A DNA stretch of 64,000 nt from Wenzhouxiangella sp. XN201 (GCF_011008905.1 NZ_JAAIVI010000017.1:1465750-1529749); one strand, 5' to 3'; positions 29,343-39,154 are shown, counted from the stretch's first letter. The notes: generated from the sequence alone by a model not told the origin. Translations and numbers: made by a program.

Positions 29343-29750
29343 TCAATCGCTTAAATTATCGGGGCCGAATGAATCGGGAAGAAGCTGTGAGAGCGTCCGC
29401 TCGAGCAGGATATTGCCACTGTCGTCGACGGCGTATACAAGCGTGGCGTCCTCCCCGAACTCGCGCAGGCGTTGGCGGCAATCACCGCAGGGTGCGCAGG
29501 GTATTGCCCTGGGACCGAGGATCCAGACATGTTTGATGTCGTGATCACCGGCGCCGATCATGGCCGAAATGGCCGAGGCTTCGGCGCACTGGCTCTTGAA
29601 GTGCGCAACCTCGACGTTGGTGCCGCCGAAGCGCTCGCCTGAGGCCGCTTCGACGATGACGGCCACGGGGTGGTCAGAGTAGGGCGCGTAGGCGCGGGAA
29701 CGGAGCGTCTTGAGTCGTTCGAGCAATTCAGTATCGATGGTCCTGGTCAT
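29343..29750 (-). CDS. cdd: Cytidine deaminase
   Basis: The 135-residue product has the zinc-dependent deaminase signatures CAEASAI (the catalytic Glu next to a zinc Cys) and [12 protein letters not shown]. This is the short tetrameric type with three Cys ligands. It converts (deoxy)cytidine to (deoxy)uridine, feeding DeoA. It is the last gene of the deoC-A-B-cdd operon and overlaps deoB by 4 bp. Confidence 0.93.
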   Translation of the reverse strand: MTRTIDTELLERLKTLRSRAYAPYSDHPVAVIVEAASGERFGGTNVEVAHFKSQCAEASAISAMIGAGDHDIKHVWILGPRAIPCAPCGDCRQRLREFGEDATLVYAVDDSGNILLERTLSQLLPDSFGPDNLSD

Positions 29751-30985
29751 GCCTGCGTCTTCGCCGTTGCTTGAGTGGAAAGAAATGCCCGGCCTTCCGG
29801 CAGGGGATCGAGCCTGAAGAATGTCGCCAGGGTCTGGCCGATATCGGCAAAGGTTGCCCGCTCACCGATGCTTCCCGGCGGCAGACCGCCGCCCAGGGCG
29901 AGCACCGGCACGTGTTCGCGGGTGTGGTCACTGCCGGAGAATGTGGGATCGCAACCATGATCGGCCGTCAGAATCATCAGGTCATCATTCGACAGTTTTT
30001 CAATAAGTTGTGGTAGCTTTTGATCAAAATACATGAGCGCCTCGGCATAGCCGTCCGGGTCGCGGCGATGGCCGTGGATCATGTCAAAATCGACCAGGTT
30101 GGTGATCACCAGGCTGCGCTCTTCGGCGGTCTCCAGCGCGGCCAGCGTGGCCTCGATCAGCGCGGCATTGCCGTCGGCCTTGATCGTGCTGCTGATGCCG
30201 CGCTGGGCGAAGATGTCGGCAATCTTGCCAATGGCGATGACCTCGCCGCCATCGTCGACCAGGCGCTCGAGCAGCGTCGGAGCGGGGGGCGGCACGCTGT
30301 AGTCGCGACGATTGCCCGTGCGCTTGAAATCGCCGGCATGATTGCCAACGAAAGGCCGGGAGATGACGCGGCCGATGGGATGGTCATCGCAATAGTCGTC
30401 GACCAGCTCACGTGCGATCCGGCACACGCGGTCCAGTCGCTCGAGCCCGAAGAACTGCTCGTGGACGGCGATCTGTAAGACCGAATCGGCCGAGGTGTAG
30501 ACGATGGGCTTGCCCGACTCGATGTGCTCGACACCCAGGCGAGCGATGATCTCGGTGCCCGAGGCATGGCAGTTGCCGAGCACACCCGGCAGGTCGGCGC
30601 GCTCGATCAGTGCGGTAAGCAGTTCCGGCGGGAAGCTGTTCTCCTTGTCGCGGAAGTAACCCCATTCGAAGCGCACCGGCACGCCGGCCATTTCCCAGTG
30701 CCCGGAGGGCGTGTCCTTGCCGCTGGAGATTTCCCGCGCGTAACCCCAGGCACCCTCGACCTGATCGGGCAGGGTGATGCCGGCAGCGACCTGGCCGGTG
30801 CTGGCCCGATGGGCGTGGAACAGGCCCAGGCCAGCCAGATTGGGCAGCTCCAGCGGCCGGCCGGCGCGCAGCCGGTGTTCGGCGATATGGCCCAGCGTAT
30901 CGGCACCGGTGTCGCCAAAGCGATCGGCGTCGGCGGCCGCGCCGATACCGAAGGAATCCAGCTCGATCAGCAGGGCTTTGGGCAT
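29747..30985 (-). CDS. deoB: Phosphopentomutase
   Basis: The 412-residue product starts [20 protein letters not shown] and shows the alkaline-phosphatase-superfamily metal sites: the N-terminal Asp in [19 protein letters not shown] with the phosphorylated Thr, and [19 protein letters not shown]. It interconverts (deoxy)ribose-1-phosphate and -5-phosphate, between DeoA and DeoC in the pathway. Length is normal. It starts one base after the deoA stop and overlaps cdd by 4 bp. Confidence 0.95.
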   Translation of the reverse strand: MPKALLIELDSFGIGAAADADRFGDTGADTLGHIAEHRLRAGRPLELPNLAGLGLFHAHRASTGQVAAGITLPDQVEGAWGYAREISSGKDTPSGHWEMAGVPVRFEWGYFRDKENSFPPELLTALIERADLPGVLGNCHASGTEIIARLGVEHIESGKPIVYTSADSVLQIAVHEQFFGLERLDRVCRIARELVDDYCDDHPIGRVISRPFVGNHAGDFKRTGNRRDYSVPPPAPTLLERLVDDGGEVIAIGKIADIFAQRGISSTIKADGNAALIEATLAALETAEERSLVITNLVDFDMIHGHRRDPDGYAEALMYFDQKLPQLIEKLSNDDLMILTADHGCDPTFSGSDHTREHVPVLALGGGLPPGSIGERATFADIGQTLATFFRLDPLPEGRAFLSTQATAKTQA

Positions 30986-30986
30986 G

Positions 30987-32318
30987 TCAGTCGTCTCCGC
31001 TTGTCAGACGTTCGCCGATCAGCACCGGCGGCGCCGGGCGCTGTGGACCGATGCGGCAGGCACGCCGGATAGTTTCGGCGGCACGCTCGGCTTCATCGGC
31101 CGTACGGGCATGCACCCGTGCCAGGGGTCGATCCGGACCGGCATCCTCGCCGATCTGGATCAGTCCCGACAGACCCACGGCCGGATCGATTCGATCCCCG
31201 GCGCGGCGGCGACCGCCGCCCAGATCGACCACGGCCAGACCGATGGCGCGGACGTCTATGTCAGTGACGTAACCGCTTTGTCCGGCTTCGACATCCCGGA
31301 TCACCGGCGCTTCCGGCAGGTACTGGTCGGGATGATCAAGCAGATCCGACGGCCCACCCAGGGCGCTCACCATGGCGGCGAAGCGTTCAGCAGCACGGCC
31401 GCTGGAGACGGCCTCGTCAACTTTTCGCCGGGCCGTATCCCGATCGTCGGCCAGGCCGCCGGCCACGAGCGTTTCGACCGCCAGTTCCCGGCTGAGTGCC
31501 ATCAGCGAATCCCGCCGCGGCCGGTCCTGCAGACAGTCGATCACTTCCGAGATTTCCAGGGCGTTGCCGGCACAATCGGCCAGGGGTTGACTCATGTCGG
31601 TCAGGAGCGCATGGGTCCGGACCCCGGCCAGGGTGCCGACTTCGCTCAAGCTTCGGGCCAGTTGTCGCGCCTGCCCGGAATCGGTCATGACCGCACCGTT
31701 GCCGGTCTTGACGTCGAGCACCAGGCCGTCGAGGCCTTCGGCCAGCTTCTTCGACAGGATCGAGGCAACAATCAGCGGAATGGATTCCACCGTGGCCGTG
31801 ACATCGCGCACGGCATAGAGGCGGCGGTCGGCCGGGGCCAGCTCGTCCGTCTGGCCGATGATGGCGCAGCCCGTTTTCCGCACGATGGCCTGAAAGCGCT
31901 CGGCGGCCGGCGAAACCTCGTAGCCCGGAATGGCTGCGAGCTTGTCGACCGTGCCGCCCGTATGACCCAGACCGCGACCGGCGATCATCGGAACGAAACC
32001 GCCGCAGGCGGCAACGATCGGTGCGAGGATCAAGGACGTGACGTCGCCGATCCCGCCCGTCGAATGCTTGTCGAGCACGGGACCGGGCAGGGCGGGATCG
32101 TCCCAGCGCAGCACCCGGCCGGAATCGCGCATGGCCTGCGTCAGGGCCACGCACTCGTCATCATCCATGCCGTTGAGAAACACGGCCATGACAAAGGCGC
32201 CGAGCTGCTCGTCGCCGACCGAGCCATCGGTGATGCCGGAAACCAGCGCCTGGATGGCCGCGGCATCAAGCGCCTGTCCGTCGCGTTTGTGCTGCAGGAT
32301 CTTCCGGATCGACATCAT
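30987..32318 (-). CDS. deoA: Thymidine phosphorylase
   Basis: The product is about 443 residues. The ATG at 32318 shares its A with the deoC stop (TGATG), so translation is coupled. Family signatures are [20 protein letters not shown] (phosphate loop) and [23 protein letters not shown], then LDVKTGNGA. It splits thymidine or deoxyuridine into base plus deoxyribose-1-phosphate. A longer TTG-started reading at 32321 is less likely. It is the second gene of the deo operon. Confidence 0.95.
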   Translation of the reverse strand: MMSIRKILQHKRDGQALDAAAIQALVSGITDGSVGDEQLGAFVMAVFLNGMDDDECVALTQAMRDSGRVLRWDDPALPGPVLDKHSTGGIGDVTSLILAPIVAACGGFVPMIAGRGLGHTGGTVDKLAAIPGYEVSPAAERFQAIVRKTGCAIIGQTDELAPADRRLYAVRDVTATVESIPLIVASILSKKLAEGLDGLVLDVKTGNGAVMTDSGQARQLARSLSEVGTLAGVRTHALLTDMSQPLADCAGNALEISEVIDCLQDRPRRDSLMALSRELAVETLVAGGLADDRDTARRKVDEAVSSGRAAERFAAMVSALGGPSDLLDHPDQYLPEAPVIRDVEAGQSGYVTDIDVRAIGLAVVDLGGGRRRAGDRIDPAVGLSGLIQIGEDAGPDRPLARVHARTADEAERAAETIRRACRIGPQRPAPPVLIGERLTSGDD

Positions 32319-33091
32319 CAAGCATCCTGGCCCGGTTCAGTGTGGCTGCTGTCCTCAAGCGTGGCCAGCAGATCGTCGAGCAGCCCCGAGGCACCGAAAC
32401 GGAAGTGCCGCGGCGTGATCCAGGCCGCTCCCATGATTTCCGCCGCAAGATTCAGGTATTGCCGAGCCTGTTCGGTGGTCCGGACGCCGCCAGAGACCTT
32501 GCAGCCCACGTCCCGGCCGCTGTCGCGGATGGTCTCGAGCAAGGTTCGCACAGCTTCCGGCGTGGCGTTGACCGCCACCTTGCCGGTCGAGGTCTTGAGA
32601 AAATCGGCACCACCCTCGATTGCGATCTCGGCAGCGGTTTTAATCAGTTGAGGGTCGGCCAGCTCACCGGTTTCGAGGATGACCTTGAGTAAATGCTTCC
32701 CACAAGTTTCCCGGGCAGCCATAACCAGGCTGCGGCCGGCTTCCGCATCGCCCTCGAGAAACGCGCGCCAGGGAAAGACCAGGTCGATTTCATCGGCCCC
32801 GGCTGCGAGTGCTTCGCGCACCTCCGAAACGACTTGATCGGGCGTCTCGTTGCCGCCTGGAAAATTGACGACGGTGGCAATCCGCACCCGCCTGGCCTGT
32901 TGCTGCTCGTCCAGCACCTCGCGCGCAGCGCCAATGAAGCGGGGGTAGACGCAGACCGCTGCCACCGACCCGAATGGTGTTCGGGCGCGATCACACAGGG
33001 CCCGGACCGCCGATTCGTCGTCGTCCACTTCCAGGCGTGTGAGGTCCACCAGTCCCAGGGCGAGTCGGGCTGCTGATGCCGCTTCAGTCAT
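32318..33091 (-). CDS. deoC: Deoxyribose-phosphate aldolase
   Basis: The 257-residue TIM-barrel enzyme has the Schiff-base Lys166 in FLKTSTGK, preceded by KVILETG, and the general-acid region GCKVSGGVRT. It cleaves deoxyribose-5-phosphate to glyceraldehyde-3-phosphate and acetaldehyde. It is the first gene of the four-gene deo operon, so the operon promoter should lie in 33092-33316. No DeoR- or CytR-type operator stood out there, and no nucleoside transporter gene is nearby. Confidence 0.95.
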   Translation of the reverse strand: MTEAASAARLALGLVDLTRLEVDDDESAVRALCDRARTPFGSVAAVCVYPRFIGAAREVLDEQQQARRVRIATVVNFPGGNETPDQVVSEVREALAAGADEIDLVFPWRAFLEGDAEAGRSLVMAARETCGKHLLKVILETGELADPQLIKTAAEIAIEGGADFLKTSTGKVAVNATPEAVRTLLETIRDSGRDVGCKVSGGVRTTEQARQYLNLAAEIMGAAWITPRHFRFGASGLLDDLLATLEDSSHTEPGQDA

Positions 33092-33316
33092 TCAGGGTCT
33101 GCCATTGATCAGGTTAACGAAAGGATAACGGATGCCGGGGTTTGCCATGCCCGAATCTGACCGCGATGTGTGATTCAGACAAGAAGCCAGTGCGACCAGC
33201 ACATAGTGTGCGATAACGTACAGAGGCATTAGATTTGGCTCATTTAATCTATTTGTCCGTTCAAAAACGACAGGGGCCCCGCATTGGCATGAGCGCCCCC
33301 ACGAGGCAGGCTATTC

Positions 33317-34114
33317 ATGGGATTTATCGGCGGCAAACTGGGGAGCGTTCTTCTCAGGACAATCGCGCCGGCCCCTCCGGAAAGGGGAGGCGACGCCGAG
33401 TCAGGCCAGGACCAGAAGCTGGAGCGCTACTTCGGGCCTGAATTCCCGCACCGTCTGCAAGGTAAGACGGTCATTGATTTCGGCTGTGGCGACGGTGTTC
33501 AGGCAGTCATGATCGCCACGCAGGTGCCGGACTGCCGAGTGATCGGACTCGACATCCAGCCCCGCTTCCTGGCAGAAGCCCGGGCCCGTGCTGCCCGATG
33601 CGGAGTCGCCGATCGCTGCCATTTCGCGGAAACCACCACCGAGCGGGCCGACGTCATCATGAGTATCGATGCCTTCGAGCACTTCAGCGATCCGGGCAGC
33701 ATTCTCGAGACCATGAGCGAGCTGCTCAAGCCCGGCGGCGAAGTCATGGCGTCCTTCGGCCCGACCTGGCTGCATCCCTACGGGGGACATCTCTTTTCGG
33801 TTTTTCCCTGGGCCCACCTGATCTTCACCGAAGCCGCGCTGATCCGCTGGCGCGCCGGCTTCCGCCACGATGGCGCCATCCACTTTTCCGAAGTGGAAGG
33901 GGGGCTCAATCAGATTCGCATCGCCGAATTCGAGCGACTGGTCGCGGACAGCTCGCTGGCCGTCGACTGGCTCGAAAGTGTGCCGATTCGAAATCTCTCT
34001 TTCCTGCGCTCGAAGCCCCTGCGCGAGTTCGGCTCCAGCATCGTGCGCTGTCGCCTGGTTCGCAGGAAAGACCTTCAAGGGGCACCCCAAGCAACTGAGG
34101 AGTTGGCAGCATGA
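33317..34114 (+). CDS. SAM-dependent methyltransferase coupled to a Crp-type regulator
   Basis: The 265-residue class I methyltransferase has VIDFGCGDGVQAVMIA (motif I), VIGLDIQPRFLAEARARA (motif II), DVIMSIDAFEHFSDP and LLKPGGEVMASFGP. The substrate is unknown. The C-terminus, rich in Arg, ends just before and overlaps the start of the Crp-type gene (ATGA), so the two are translationally coupled. This is an unusual pairing for a global regulator. It is divergent from the deo operon. Confidence 0.85.
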   Translation: MGFIGGKLGSVLLRTIAPAPPERGGDAESGQDQKLERYFGPEFPHRLQGKTVIDFGCGDGVQAVMIATQVPDCRVIGLDIQPRFLAEARARAARCGVADRCHFAETTTERADVIMSIDAFEHFSDPGSILETMSELLKPGGEVMASFGPTWLHPYGGHLFSVFPWAHLIFTEAALIRWRAGFRHDGAIHFSEVEGGLNQIRIAEFERLVADSSLAVDWLESVPIRNLSFLRSKPLREFGSSIVRCRLVRRKDLQGAPQATEELAA

Positions 34115-34872
34115 AAACGTCTTCAGCCCGGATTTCAGCACATGAGCAGGAGTTTCGACGCTCCGACACAGGATCCATTGAGTTGGAGAGCAACCGGATT
34201 CTTCGTGGCATGCACCCGGTTGATCTCGCCTGCATTCTTCCTCATCTGGACCTTGTCGATTGGGAACGCGGGCAAGTCATCCACGAAACCAGCACCCCGC
34301 AAAGATACGCATACTTCCCGGTGGATGCCCTCGCATCGATCGTGTTATTCCTCGAGGACGGGCACAGCTGTGAGGTCGCGATCGTCGGCAATGACGGTCT
34401 TCTGGGAATGTCGATCTTCACCCAGACGGAATCAATGCCCGGCTACTCGATCGTACAGGTCGCCGGCAGGGCATACCGGCTGAAAGCATCGGTTTTGCGG
34501 GAACGCTTCAGCCGGAGTGAATCCTTCCGCGCACTTCTGCTTCGATATGCCCAGACGTTTCTGACGCAGATCGGACAGTCGGTAAGCTGTAATCGCTATC
34601 ACACGATTTACCAGCAGTTGGCGCGCTGGCTCCTGATTGCCGCGGACCATCTGCCGCACAACCAACTCGAGTTGACCCAGGAGCAGATTGCACACAGCCT
34701 GGGCGTGCGACGGGAAGGTGTCACCGAGGCTGCCGGCCGGCTGCAGAAAGCCGGGCTGATCGACTACCGGCGCGGGCACATCAGCCTGGTCGATCGGCTG
34801 GGCCTCGAGCGCGCGTGTTGCGAATGCTACGAGGTGGTCAAGCGCGAGACCGCGCGTCTCCTGCCTGAATGA
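34111..34872 (+). CDS. Crp/Fnr-family transcription regulator (copy 1)
   Basis: The 253-residue product has a cNMP-binding-like beta roll (EVAIVGNDGLLGMSIFTQTESMPGYSIVQVAG) and a winged helix with TQEQIAHSLGVRREGVTEAAGRLQKAGLIDYRRGHISLVDR. It ends CCECYEVVKRETARL. It lacks FNR-type N-terminal cysteines, and cAMP contacts are not conserved, so the signal is unknown. It is paralogous to the regulator at 47869-48567, sharing the RREGVTE recognition region and the CECY tail. It overlaps the upstream methyltransferase gene. Confidence 0.9.
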   Translation: MKTSSARISAHEQEFRRSDTGSIELESNRILRGMHPVDLACILPHLDLVDWERGQVIHETSTPQRYAYFPVDALASIVLFLEDGHSCEVAIVGNDGLLGMSIFTQTESMPGYSIVQVAGRAYRLKASVLRERFSRSESFRALLLRYAQTFLTQIGQSVSCNRYHTIYQQLARWLLIAADHLPHNQLELTQEQIAHSLGVRREGVTEAAGRLQKAGLIDYRRGHISLVDRLGLERACCECYEVVKRETARLLPE

Positions 34873-34975
34873 TGGCAGAAGCTGCCGGCGCTCTTTCGGC
34901 CAGTCTCGGGATGACCCTTCGAACCGAGCGGAAATTGTGCGGTCTCAAACAATAGCCCAAACGGGGAGTCTGCTC

Positions 34976-35791
34976 GTGTCTACACGCATTGTCGTCATCT
35001 GCATTGCCGTCGCCGTCTTGCTGGGATTCCTGCTGTGGCCACGGTCGCCCGAAAGGACACCCCCAGAGCAGGCGGAAGTGCCGGCCTTCGAGGAACAAGA
35101 GCAGGCCGAACCCCCGCGCTACCCGGTTCCCGAGCGGACCGAATCGGTCGAATCACGGCCCCAATCCGACGATGAGGGGGACCAAGCGCCCGAACTACCG
35201 CCGCTGGACGAAAGCGATCCGGCCGTTGTCGAGGCCCTGACCGAAAACCTGGGCGAGAATCTGGTCGAGCGCTGGCTGGTGGCCGACCGCGTCGTCGAAC
35301 GCGCGGTGGTGCTGGTCAACAGCCTGGACGGCTCGGCCATTCCGCTGAGATTGCGTCCGCTGCGACCAACGGACGAGGAACCGATCGTCGATGAATCGGG
35401 TGATGAGCAGCTTGCCTGGTCGCCGGCCAATGCAGATCGCTACACCCCCCAGGTCGATGCACTGTTGTCGATCGAACCCGACAGGGCCGCGGAACTGTAC
35501 CAGCGCCACTACCCACTGTTCCAGGAAGCCTGGTCGGCCCTGGGCGAGAACGAGCCCTACTTCAACGACCGCCTGGTCGAAGTTCTGGACCGCCTGATCG
35601 ATACGCCCGAAGTCGAGCTGCCGGTGCCTGTAGAGCCCTATGAGGGCCATTACCGGTTTGCCGACGAGACCCTGGAAGAACAATCCTGGGGCCAGAAGGC
35701 ATTGATCCGCACCGGTCCGGACAACGCCCGGCGCATCCGGGAATGGTTACGCGAATTCCGGGAGGCGGTGACCGCAACCGAAGACTCGTGA
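34976..35791 (+). CDS. DUF3014 membrane-anchored protein
   Basis: The product is 271 residues from a GTG at 34976, with GGGGAG 7 bases upstream; an alternative GTG at 34937 would add 13 residues. It has an N-terminal membrane helix (IVVICIAVAVLLGFLLW), an acidic Pro/Glu-rich linker and a DUF3014 domain (NLVERWLVADRVVERAVVLVNSLDGSAIPLRLRPLRP ... EPYEGHYRFADETLEEQSWGQKALIRTGPDNARRI). DUF3014 proteins are of unknown function and would face the periplasm. It is adjacent to the solenoid gene 72 bp downstream. Confidence 0.85.
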   Translation: MSTRIVVICIAVAVLLGFLLWPRSPERTPPEQAEVPAFEEQEQAEPPRYPVPERTESVESRPQSDDEGDQAPELPPLDESDPAVVEALTENLGENLVERWLVADRVVERAVVLVNSLDGSAIPLRLRPLRPTDEEPIVDESGDEQLAWSPANADRYTPQVDALLSIEPDRAAELYQRHYPLFQEAWSALGENEPYFNDRLVEVLDRLIDTPEVELPVPVEPYEGHYRFADETLEEQSWGQKALIRTGPDNARRIREWLREFREAVTATEDS

Positions 35792-35863
35792 CCTATGGCA
35801 GATGCCGCGGACCCGGCGGTGTGCTCCAATAAAGCTCCCTTTTCGGGAACGGAGAATACGGAC

Positions 35864-36739
35864 ATGAAATTGAAATCTGCCTTGTGGGTTGTCGTGCTGC
35901 TCAGCGGTGTCGCCGTTGCCGGCAATGAAGGCTTCGAGCTCGAGGCCGGGAGTGTGCACGAAGGGTCGGTGACGACCCGAAACGGCGCCATCCGGATCGG
36001 TGACGACGCGACGGTCAAGGGTGATATTGAAAGCCGCAACGGCCTGATCGACATTGGCCGCGGCGTGACGGCCGCCAACGTTGGCGCGCGCAATGGCCCC
36101 ATCCGCCTCGGCCCTGAGAGCCGGGTTGGCAATGTGGAGTCCAGAAACGGCGCAATCACGCTCGAGGAAGACGGTCAGGCCGGCCGCATTGAAACCCGAA
36201 ACGGGGCGATCAGGATCGGTGCCAATGCCCAGGCCGCTGATGTGCATTCGCGCAACGGCAGTGTCCATATCGCCGAAGCCGCCGTCATCGAGGGCCATGC
36301 CGAAACACGCAATGGCAGCATCGATCTGGCGGCCGAGAGCCACGTCAAGGGCCTGATCACGACCCGCAACGGCGCCGTCGAACTCAACGATGCGCGGGTG
36401 GGGCAGGGCATCAGTACCGTCGCTGGCGACATCGTGCTGCGCGGCGCCAGCCATTCGGGCGGTGACCTCGTGATCGAGATCGAAGAGAACAGCAATGGCG
36501 GTGGCCTGTTCGGGTTCATCGGTAAATCTTCGCGCGAAGCTGGAGATATTCGCGTGCTCGATTCGAGCGAAGTGGACGGCGACGTGATGCTGTTGCTGCC
36601 GGCCGACTTCGATGGCGAAATCCCGACCCTCGAAATTGCTGCCGACGCGCGCGTGACGGGCAACCTGCGCATCGACCACCGTGTCGAGCTGAAGATCGAC
36701 GGGACGGTTGAAGGCGAGGTCGAACGCATCACGCATTGA
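35864..36739 (+). CDS. Exported beta-solenoid protein with eight RNG repeats
   Basis: The product is 291 residues from the ATG at 35864, which lies after GGAG; this start gives a clean signal peptide (LWVVVLLSGVAVA). Residues 39-185 consist of eight 18-19 residue repeats, each starting R-N-G-x-[IV] (R39, 58, 76, 94, 112, 130, 149, 168). They follow the pattern RNGxIxIGxxAxVxGxxEs, which predicts a tight beta-solenoid with an Asn/Gly turn per coil. The rest has similar but less regular strands, resembling bactofilin or DUF4097-type folds. No function is known. Location should be periplasmic or surface. Confidence 0.8.
   Translation: MKLKSALWVVVLLSGVAVAGNEGFELEAGSVHEGSVTTRNGAIRIGDDATVKGDIESRNGLIDIGRGVTAANVGARNGPIRLGPESRVGNVESRNGAITLEEDGQAGRIETRNGAIRIGANAQAADVHSRNGSVHIAEAAVIEGHAETRNGSIDLAAESHVKGLITTRNGAVELNDARVGQGISTVAGDIVLRGASHSGGDLVIEIEENSNGGGLFGFIGKSSREAGDIRVLDSSEVDGDVMLLLPADFDGEIPTLEIAADARVTGNLRIDHRVELKIDGTVEGEVERITH
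35978..36421 (+). repeat. Tandem coding repeats (8 x about 54-57 bp)
   Basis: Eight in-frame units encode RNG-x-[IV] at each start, spaced 19, 18, 18, 18, 18, 19 and 19 codons. The DNA has diverged between units while the R-N-G codons (CGN AAY GGN) persist, so protein-level selection maintains the pattern. Confidence 0.85.
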
Positions 36740-36775
36740 GACCCGCGCAGCGCGCGGATAGTCTCGGTCCAATTT

Positions 36776-36803
36776 GCTCCGGGCGTCTCACCGCGCCCGG
36801 AGC
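36776..36803 (+). terminator. GC-rich hairpin, possible terminator
   Basis: A 10-bp perfect stem GCTCCGGGCG / CGCCCGGAGC with an 8-base loop, 37 bp after the solenoid gene. There is no T tract, so termination would be weak or Rho-assisted. Confidence 0.4.
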
Positions 36804-36857
36804 GTGCATATGCGTGTAAAGTAGGGATTGAGCGCATACGCCACTACAGGTGGACCA

Positions 36858-38414
36858 ATGAGCGTGGCAACCGGGGAAACGACAGTTCCGCAGGCCCTTG
36901 ACAAGGATCTGCTGCAAGCCTTGCTCGATGTTTCCGGACTGCTCGTCGTCATGCTCGACGAGGTGGGACGAATTCAGCTGTTCAATCGGGCCTGCGAGGA
37001 ATTGACCGGCTTTTCCGCCACAGATGTGATCGGGCACCCCATCTGGTCCTGCCTGATTCCAGAAGACGAACTCACGGACGTGAAGGACGTTCATGGACGG
37101 CTCCAGAGAGACGAGACGAGTAATATCCATGTCAACCACTGGCTGACGAAGGACGGCAACAAACGGCTGATCCAGTGGCGCAATGTCTCATTGCGTGATG
37201 ACGAAGGCAGGCTGTGCGGCTTGGTCGGCACCGGAATCGACATGACCGAGCAGGAGCGTGCACTTCGGGTGCGCCGGCACTGGGAAGCTGAACGCCACTA
37301 CCTGCTCGACGCCCTTCCCATTCTGATCGCGCATGTCGATGAAGATTTTCGTATTCGTTTTGCCAACAACGGCTATCGCCATTGGTTCGGGCTGGATGCC
37401 GACGACCTGGCCGGAAAGCCCATTGTCGATGTAATCGGAGACGCGGCCTTCGCAACGCTTGAACCGCACTTCCGCACAGCGTTGGGCGGGCGCCGATCCA
37501 TTTACCACGGCGAGATGGAATACCTGCACGGGCCGAAACGTTTCATCCACGGCACCTACATTCCGGCCTTTGACGAAGCAACGCGCATTGACGGTTTCTA
37601 TATCGTGGTCGTGGATCTCAGCGAGCAGCATCACCTGCGCGAGACGCTGGTACAGGAACGGCTCAACGCGCAGCGCGAGGCGCAGGCGCACCTACTGGAA
37701 CTGTCACACGTTACCCGCGTGGCAGCCCTGAGCGAGGTAGCCGCCGGCCTGGCGCACGAGATCAGCCAGCCCCTGACGGCCATTGCCGCATCGGCCGAAG
37801 CCTGCCTGATGCAGCTCTCCAGAACCCCCGAATCGGCCGAGCGGCTGCGACCGGCCATTGACGAGATTGCGAAGCAGGGGCAACGTGCACGGCAGATCAT
37901 TCAGCAGCTGCGCAGCTTCCTGCACAAGGAGCAGGAGGACAGTCGCAGTGACTGTGATATCCGCGAACTGATCGACGATGTTTTGCTGCTACTGAAGACG
38001 GAGCTCGTTGCGGAAGATATCGTCATGGAGCGTGATCTCGACCCGGAGCTGTGCCGGCTTCGGGTCAACCGCGTCCAGGTCGAGCAAGTGCTGTTCAACC
38101 TGCTTCGCAACGCCATCGAGGTACTCTCCATCACTGAAGGCGACCGCCGAGTCGTCATCCGCAGTCGTTGTGTGCCGGAGCAGGGCCGATACCGCATCGA
38201 AGTCTCGGACTCGGGTCCCGGGCTTGACGAGGCGGCCATCCCCAAGCTATTCCATCCCTTCTACACCACCAAGACCGAGGGGTTGGGGCAGGGCCTGTCG
38301 ATCTGCCGCTCGATCATCGACCGCCACGGCGGCGAGCTCGAGGCCGCCAACAGTCCGGACGGCGGCGCAGTCTTCAGCTTTACGCTTCCCCTGTGCAACA
38401 ACTGTGACAACTGA
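36858..38414 (+). CDS. FixL-like PAS-PAS histidine kinase
   Basis: The 518-residue soluble kinase has two PAS domains (about 12-140, with IQLFNRACEELTGFSATDVIG; about 150-270, with RIRFANNGYRHWFGLDADDLAG). A HisKA helix follows with phospho-accepting His300 in GLAHEISQPLTAI, the FixL-type H box. The ATPase domain shows NLLRNAIEVLS (N), DSGPGLDEA (G1) and GLGQGLSICRSII (G2). No membrane helices are present. A His in DVKDVHGRLQ of PAS1 could be a haem ligand as in FixL, but the spacing differs. The start at 36858 follows AGGTGG. It overlaps the FixJ-like gene by 11 bp. Confidence 0.9.
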   Translation: MSVATGETTVPQALDKDLLQALLDVSGLLVVMLDEVGRIQLFNRACEELTGFSATDVIGHPIWSCLIPEDELTDVKDVHGRLQRDETSNIHVNHWLTKDGNKRLIQWRNVSLRDDEGRLCGLVGTGIDMTEQERALRVRRHWEAERHYLLDALPILIAHVDEDFRIRFANNGYRHWFGLDADDLAGKPIVDVIGDAAFATLEPHFRTALGGRRSIYHGEMEYLHGPKRFIHGTYIPAFDEATRIDGFYIVVVDLSEQHHLRETLVQERLNAQREAQAHLLELSHVTRVAALSEVAAGLAHEISQPLTAIAASAEACLMQLSRTPESAERLRPAIDEIAKQGQRARQIIQQLRSFLHKEQEDSRSDCDIRELIDDVLLLLKTELVAEDIVMERDLDPELCRLRVNRVQVEQVLFNLLRNAIEVLSITEGDRRVVIRSRCVPEQGRYRIEVSDSGPGLDEAAIPKLFHPFYTTKTEGLGQGLSICRSIIDRHGGELEAANSPDGGAVFSFTLPLCNNCDN

Positions 38415-39045
38415 AACACCGAGCAAAAGCGGTACTGTCGTGATCGTCGACGACGACGGCCCGGTGCGCGAATCGCTGGCACTGCTGCTCGATGCCGCCG
38501 GGTTCGGTACGCGTTGCCATCGCGGCGGCGAGGAGTTGCTCGATTACGGGCCGCCGCCCGGCCCGGCCTGCTTGTTGCTGGATCTTGAAATGCCCGGCAT
38601 GAACGGCACCGAGGTGCAGAGAAGGTTGGCCGATGCGGGCTGGAATATTCCGATCGTATTCCTGACGGGTCATGGGGACGTCCCGGCTGCGGTCAAGGCT
38701 CTCAAGGGCGGCGCCGTCGATTTCCTGCAGAAGAGCGAGATGCAGCCGTCGGAGCTTCTGGAAATGATCGAACAGTGTGTGGCCGACCATCGTCGCCGAC
38801 TGATGGAACGACAAGCACGGGAGCGTCAGAAACAGCGGTTCGATCACCTGACCGAGCGGGAGTTTGAAGTGGCAAGCCTGGCGTCCTCGGGCATGACCAA
38901 CAAGGCGATCGGTCTGGAACTCGGCATTAGTGAGCGCACGGTCGAGATTCACCGCGGGCGTGCCATGAAGAAGCTGGGCTTGCGCACGGTTGCCGAGCTG
39001 GCTCGCCTGAAACCGATCTTCGACAGGCTTGCTTCGACGGAGTAA
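38404..39045 (+). CDS. FixJ-like response regulator (receiver plus LuxR-type HTH)
   Basis: The product is about 213 residues from GTG at 38404, which lies inside the kinase gene; a second GTG at 38440 is possible. The receiver has VVIVDDDGPVRES, phospho-accepting Asp60 in LLLDLEMPGMNG and FLTGHGD. The final lysine region reads DFLQKSE rather than xxKP, a mild departure. The C-terminal LuxR-type HTH has LTEREFEVASLASSGMTNKAIGLELGISERTVEIHRGRAMKKLG. It is the FixJ/NarL architecture and surely the partner of the overlapping kinase. Confidence 0.92.
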   Translation: MTTETPSKSGTVVIVDDDGPVRESLALLLDAAGFGTRCHRGGEELLDYGPPPGPACLLLDLEMPGMNGTEVQRRLADAGWNIPIVFLTGHGDVPAAVKALKGGAVDFLQKSEMQPSELLEMIEQCVADHRRRLMERQARERQKQRFDHLTEREFEVASLASSGMTNKAIGLELGISERTVEIHRGRAMKKLGLRTVAELARLKPIFDRLASTE

Positions 39046-39068
39046 CCTCAATACGCTCCATCGAATCG

Positions 39069-39110
39069 TTGATCCGTATCACCATGTCCTGCCAGTTTTC
39101 GTGCTCCAAT
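39069..39110 (+). promoter_or_regulatory. FNR/FixK-type box and -10 upstream of the lone receiver gene
   Basis: TTGAT-CCGT-ATCAC (39069-39082) matches the TTGAT-N4-ATCAA box at 9 of 10 positions. It is followed after 22 bp by TCCAAT (39105-39110), a poor but correctly placed -10. The predicted transcription start is near 39117. Confidence 0.6.
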
Positions 39111-39154
39111 TGAATCCCGTTCCTGCTGGTGTGGTCCACCAACCGGGAATAAGT

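Noticed and set aside
38008-38403. N-terminal extension of the FixJ-like frame
   Set aside because: It lies wholly inside the kinase gene in another frame and has no receiver homology; GTG at 38404 gives a normal-length regulator.
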